From Planctomycetaceae bacterium (GTDB taxonomy: Bacteria > Planctomycetota > Planctomycetia > Pirellulales > Pirellulaceae): a DNA stretch of 34,727 nt. How positions within the stretch are numbered: position 1 is the first letter of the stretch; every line of letters starts with the position of its first letter. The stretch lies in NCBI GenBank assembly GCA_005798335.1, contig SYJV01000443.1, positions 1-34,727 on the forward strand. Direction: 5' to 3'. This document shows positions 33,424-34,727 of the stretch, in pieces. The notes beneath the pieces are model-generated. The model made no database searches, was not told the DNA's origin, and saw nothing but the letters and a program-made list of their open reading frames with translations. The translations under genes were made by a program, and so were the position numbers.

Positions 33424-34701
33424 TCAGGGTTGAGCGATTTTTGCAACCGCCTGGAGTGTGCGTTCGACTTCTTCCATAGTATTGGTATGCAGTAATCCAA
33501 GTCGGACCATGCCGTGCTGGGACTGGCCAAGTGCGTCGCAGACTTCTACGGCGTAGTAATTCCCATGCCAAGCGAAAATGCCGGCTTCGCCGAGGCGCGC
33601 GGCGACTTCCGCAGACGGTCTGCCATCAACAGTCAGCGCAATGGTAGGAACTCGCTGGGCGAATTGATTGGGATCGGTTATGCCGAAAACCTTGATCCCA
33701 GAAATTTCGCTTAGTCCTGCAACTAGCCTAGTGAGCAGTCGCTGTTCGTAGTTCTCGATCGCGGGAAAAGCAGAGGTGAGAGCGGATCGGCGGTCCAGGT
33801 TTGACTGCCCCGACAGTTTACGCCCGATGTCGCATAGGTAATCGATGGCGGCTGTCACTCCACAAATCGCAGCGTGATTTTGAGTTCCCGTCATCCATTT
33901 TCCAGGAGTATCGTTGGGCGCGGGGCGTACTTTGTAAGCATTGATCGATTGCAGACGTTTCTTGCGGCCCCACAGCAATCCGACATGGGGTCCAAAGAAT
34001 TTATATGCCGAACAAACCACGAAGTCGGCCTGCCACTGCTGGACGTCGATCAGCGAGTGCGGTGCCAGATGCACGGCGTCTAAATAGACTTCGGCGCCAG
34101 ATCGATGCGCGATGTCGACGAGCTGAGCAACTTGAGTACGGCTGCCGACGCTGTTCGATGCACAGGTGACGGCTACCAATCGAGTTCGCGGATTGATTTG
34201 CTCAGCGAAATGATCGAGATCCAGTGTCGCGTCGTCCTTCTTCACGCGAACCATCCGCGTGCTTGCTCCACGATCTTTGGCCGCCATGCGCCACGGAGTA
34301 ATATTTGCGTCGTGATCGAGCTGAGTAACGACGACTTCGTCCCCCGGCTTCCATGCTTGCGCTAGCGCGCGAGAGAAACTGAACGTCAACGAAGTCATAT
34401 TGGCGCCGAATATGGTCTCGTCAGGATCAGTGGCGTTGAACCAAGCTGCGGCCGCTCGATGGGCGTCTTCCATCAAGTGATCCGTCTGGTGACTCGAAGC
34501 AAAGTGACCATTTCGATTAGCATTGCAACGAACGTAGTAGTCGCTGATCGCGTCGATAACCGACTGCGGCACCTGGCTACCTGCGGGACCGTCGAGATAG
34601 ACGACTGGCTGGTCGGCGTGCATCCTGGAAAGCGACGGAAATTGACGACGCAGATCGGGTACTAGCGTATCGAGAGTCAAATTTGGAAGTGTGAGAGTCA
34701 T
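33424..34701 (-). CDS. Cysteine-desulfurase-like class V aminotransferase (PLP)
   Basis: A 425-aa fold-type I PLP enzyme. The N-terminus YLDGPAGSQVPQSVIDAISD is followed by DPDETIFGANMTSLTFSFSRAL. The cofactor site shows His130 (QLDHDANITPW), Asp208 and His211 (EVYLDAVHLAPH) and the Schiff-base Lys234 in CSAYKFFGPHVG. The C-terminal domain has RVPTIALTVDGRPSAEVAARL and HGMVRLGLLHTNTMEEVERTL. This pattern fits the SufS-related group TIGR01976 (cysteine desulfurase-like, VC1184 type) rather than IscS/SufS. A catalytic Cys loop of the SufS kind before the C-terminus is not visible (AWHGNYYAVEVCDALG has one Cys, in a different setting), so desulfurase activity is uncertain. The start is the ATG at 34701. 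Confidence 0.85.
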   Translation of the reverse strand: MTLTLPNLTLDTLVPDLRRQFPSLSRMHADQPVVYLDGPAGSQVPQSVIDAISDYYVRCNANRNGHFASSHQTDHLMEDAHRAAAAWFNATDPDETIFGANMTSLTFSFSRALAQAWKPGDEVVVTQLDHDANITPWRMAAKDRGASTRMVRVKKDDATLDLDHFAEQINPRTRLVAVTCASNSVGSRTQVAQLVDIAHRSGAEVYLDAVHLAPHSLIDVQQWQADFVVCSAYKFFGPHVGLLWGRKKRLQSINAYKVRPAPNDTPGKWMTGTQNHAAICGVTAAIDYLCDIGRKLSGQSNLDRRSALTSAFPAIENYEQRLLTRLVAGLSEISGIKVFGITDPNQFAQRVPTIALTVDGRPSAEVAARLGEAGIFAWHGNYYAVEVCDALGQSQHGMVRLGLLHTNTMEEVERTLQAVAKIAQP

Positions 34702-34727
34702 CAAACGCCTCTGAGTGGAGCCGAGGC

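Noticed and set aside
33311-33571. Upstream extension of the 84-aa protein
   Set aside because: The extra residues are Arg/Pro-rich, partly antisense-like, and overlap the end of the PLP-enzyme gene.

Overview
The window looks like chromosomal DNA of a planctomycete, most likely the Pirellulales/Rhodopirellula group. The evidence is two copies of the planctomycete-specific pairing of a PSCyt1-PSCyt2-PSD1 protein (planctomycete cytochrome c, DUF1549, DUF1553) with a DUF1501 protein, a secreted sulfatase beside one of them, moderate GC content, frequent GTG/TTG starts, weak or absent Shine-Dalgarno sites, and intergenic inverted repeats. The genus assignment is inference. I see no rRNA, tRNA, CRISPR array or intact insertion sequence.

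Layout. 1-98 is a nested inverted repeat. 338-1954 (+) is a membrane-anchored diguanylate cyclase with a degenerate second GGDEF-like region. 1951-8692 (-) is a housekeeping block: asnS, trxB, a secreted Gfo/Idh/MocA-like protein, surE, tyrS and ispD. 8838-10427 (+) is a second protein whose C-terminus looks like a degenerate GGDEF domain. After a 491-bp gene-free stretch come a multi-pass membrane protein and a VOC-fold protein (+). 12015-16483 (-) is the first PSD1/DUF1501 pair. 16727-19699 (-) is a tightly overlapping Mla/MCE lipid-transport operon in the order permease, ATPase, MCE protein.

19700-20640 is a scrambled accessory patch. It holds a diverged copy of the left-end repeat, a small coupled gene, a truncated toxin-like fragment and a WD40-repeat fragment on the opposite strand. 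20703-26658 (+) is a sulfatase, a 113-bp cruciform-forming repeat, and the second PSD1/DUF1501 pair.

26775-33310 (-) is the most interesting region. A compact operon encodes, in transcription order, an 84-aa helical protein, possibly a 73-aa protein, a 443-aa protein of unknown function with a winged-helix-like C-terminus, a 750-aa P-loop ATPase, and an 827-aa fusion of a Cas4/AddB-type Fe-S PD-(D/E)XK nuclease with a HerA-type DNA-translocating ATPase. I infer an uncharacterised DNA-processing module (end resection, repair or anti-mobile-element defence). The window ends with a class V PLP-dependent aminotransferase of the cysteine-desulfurase-like type (-).

Working together: the Mla genes form one lipid transporter. 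Each PSD1 protein probably works with its DUF1501 partner outside the cytoplasmic membrane. The two GGDEF-related genes flank the housekeeping block. All functions are read from motifs and family knowledge; no database search was possible.
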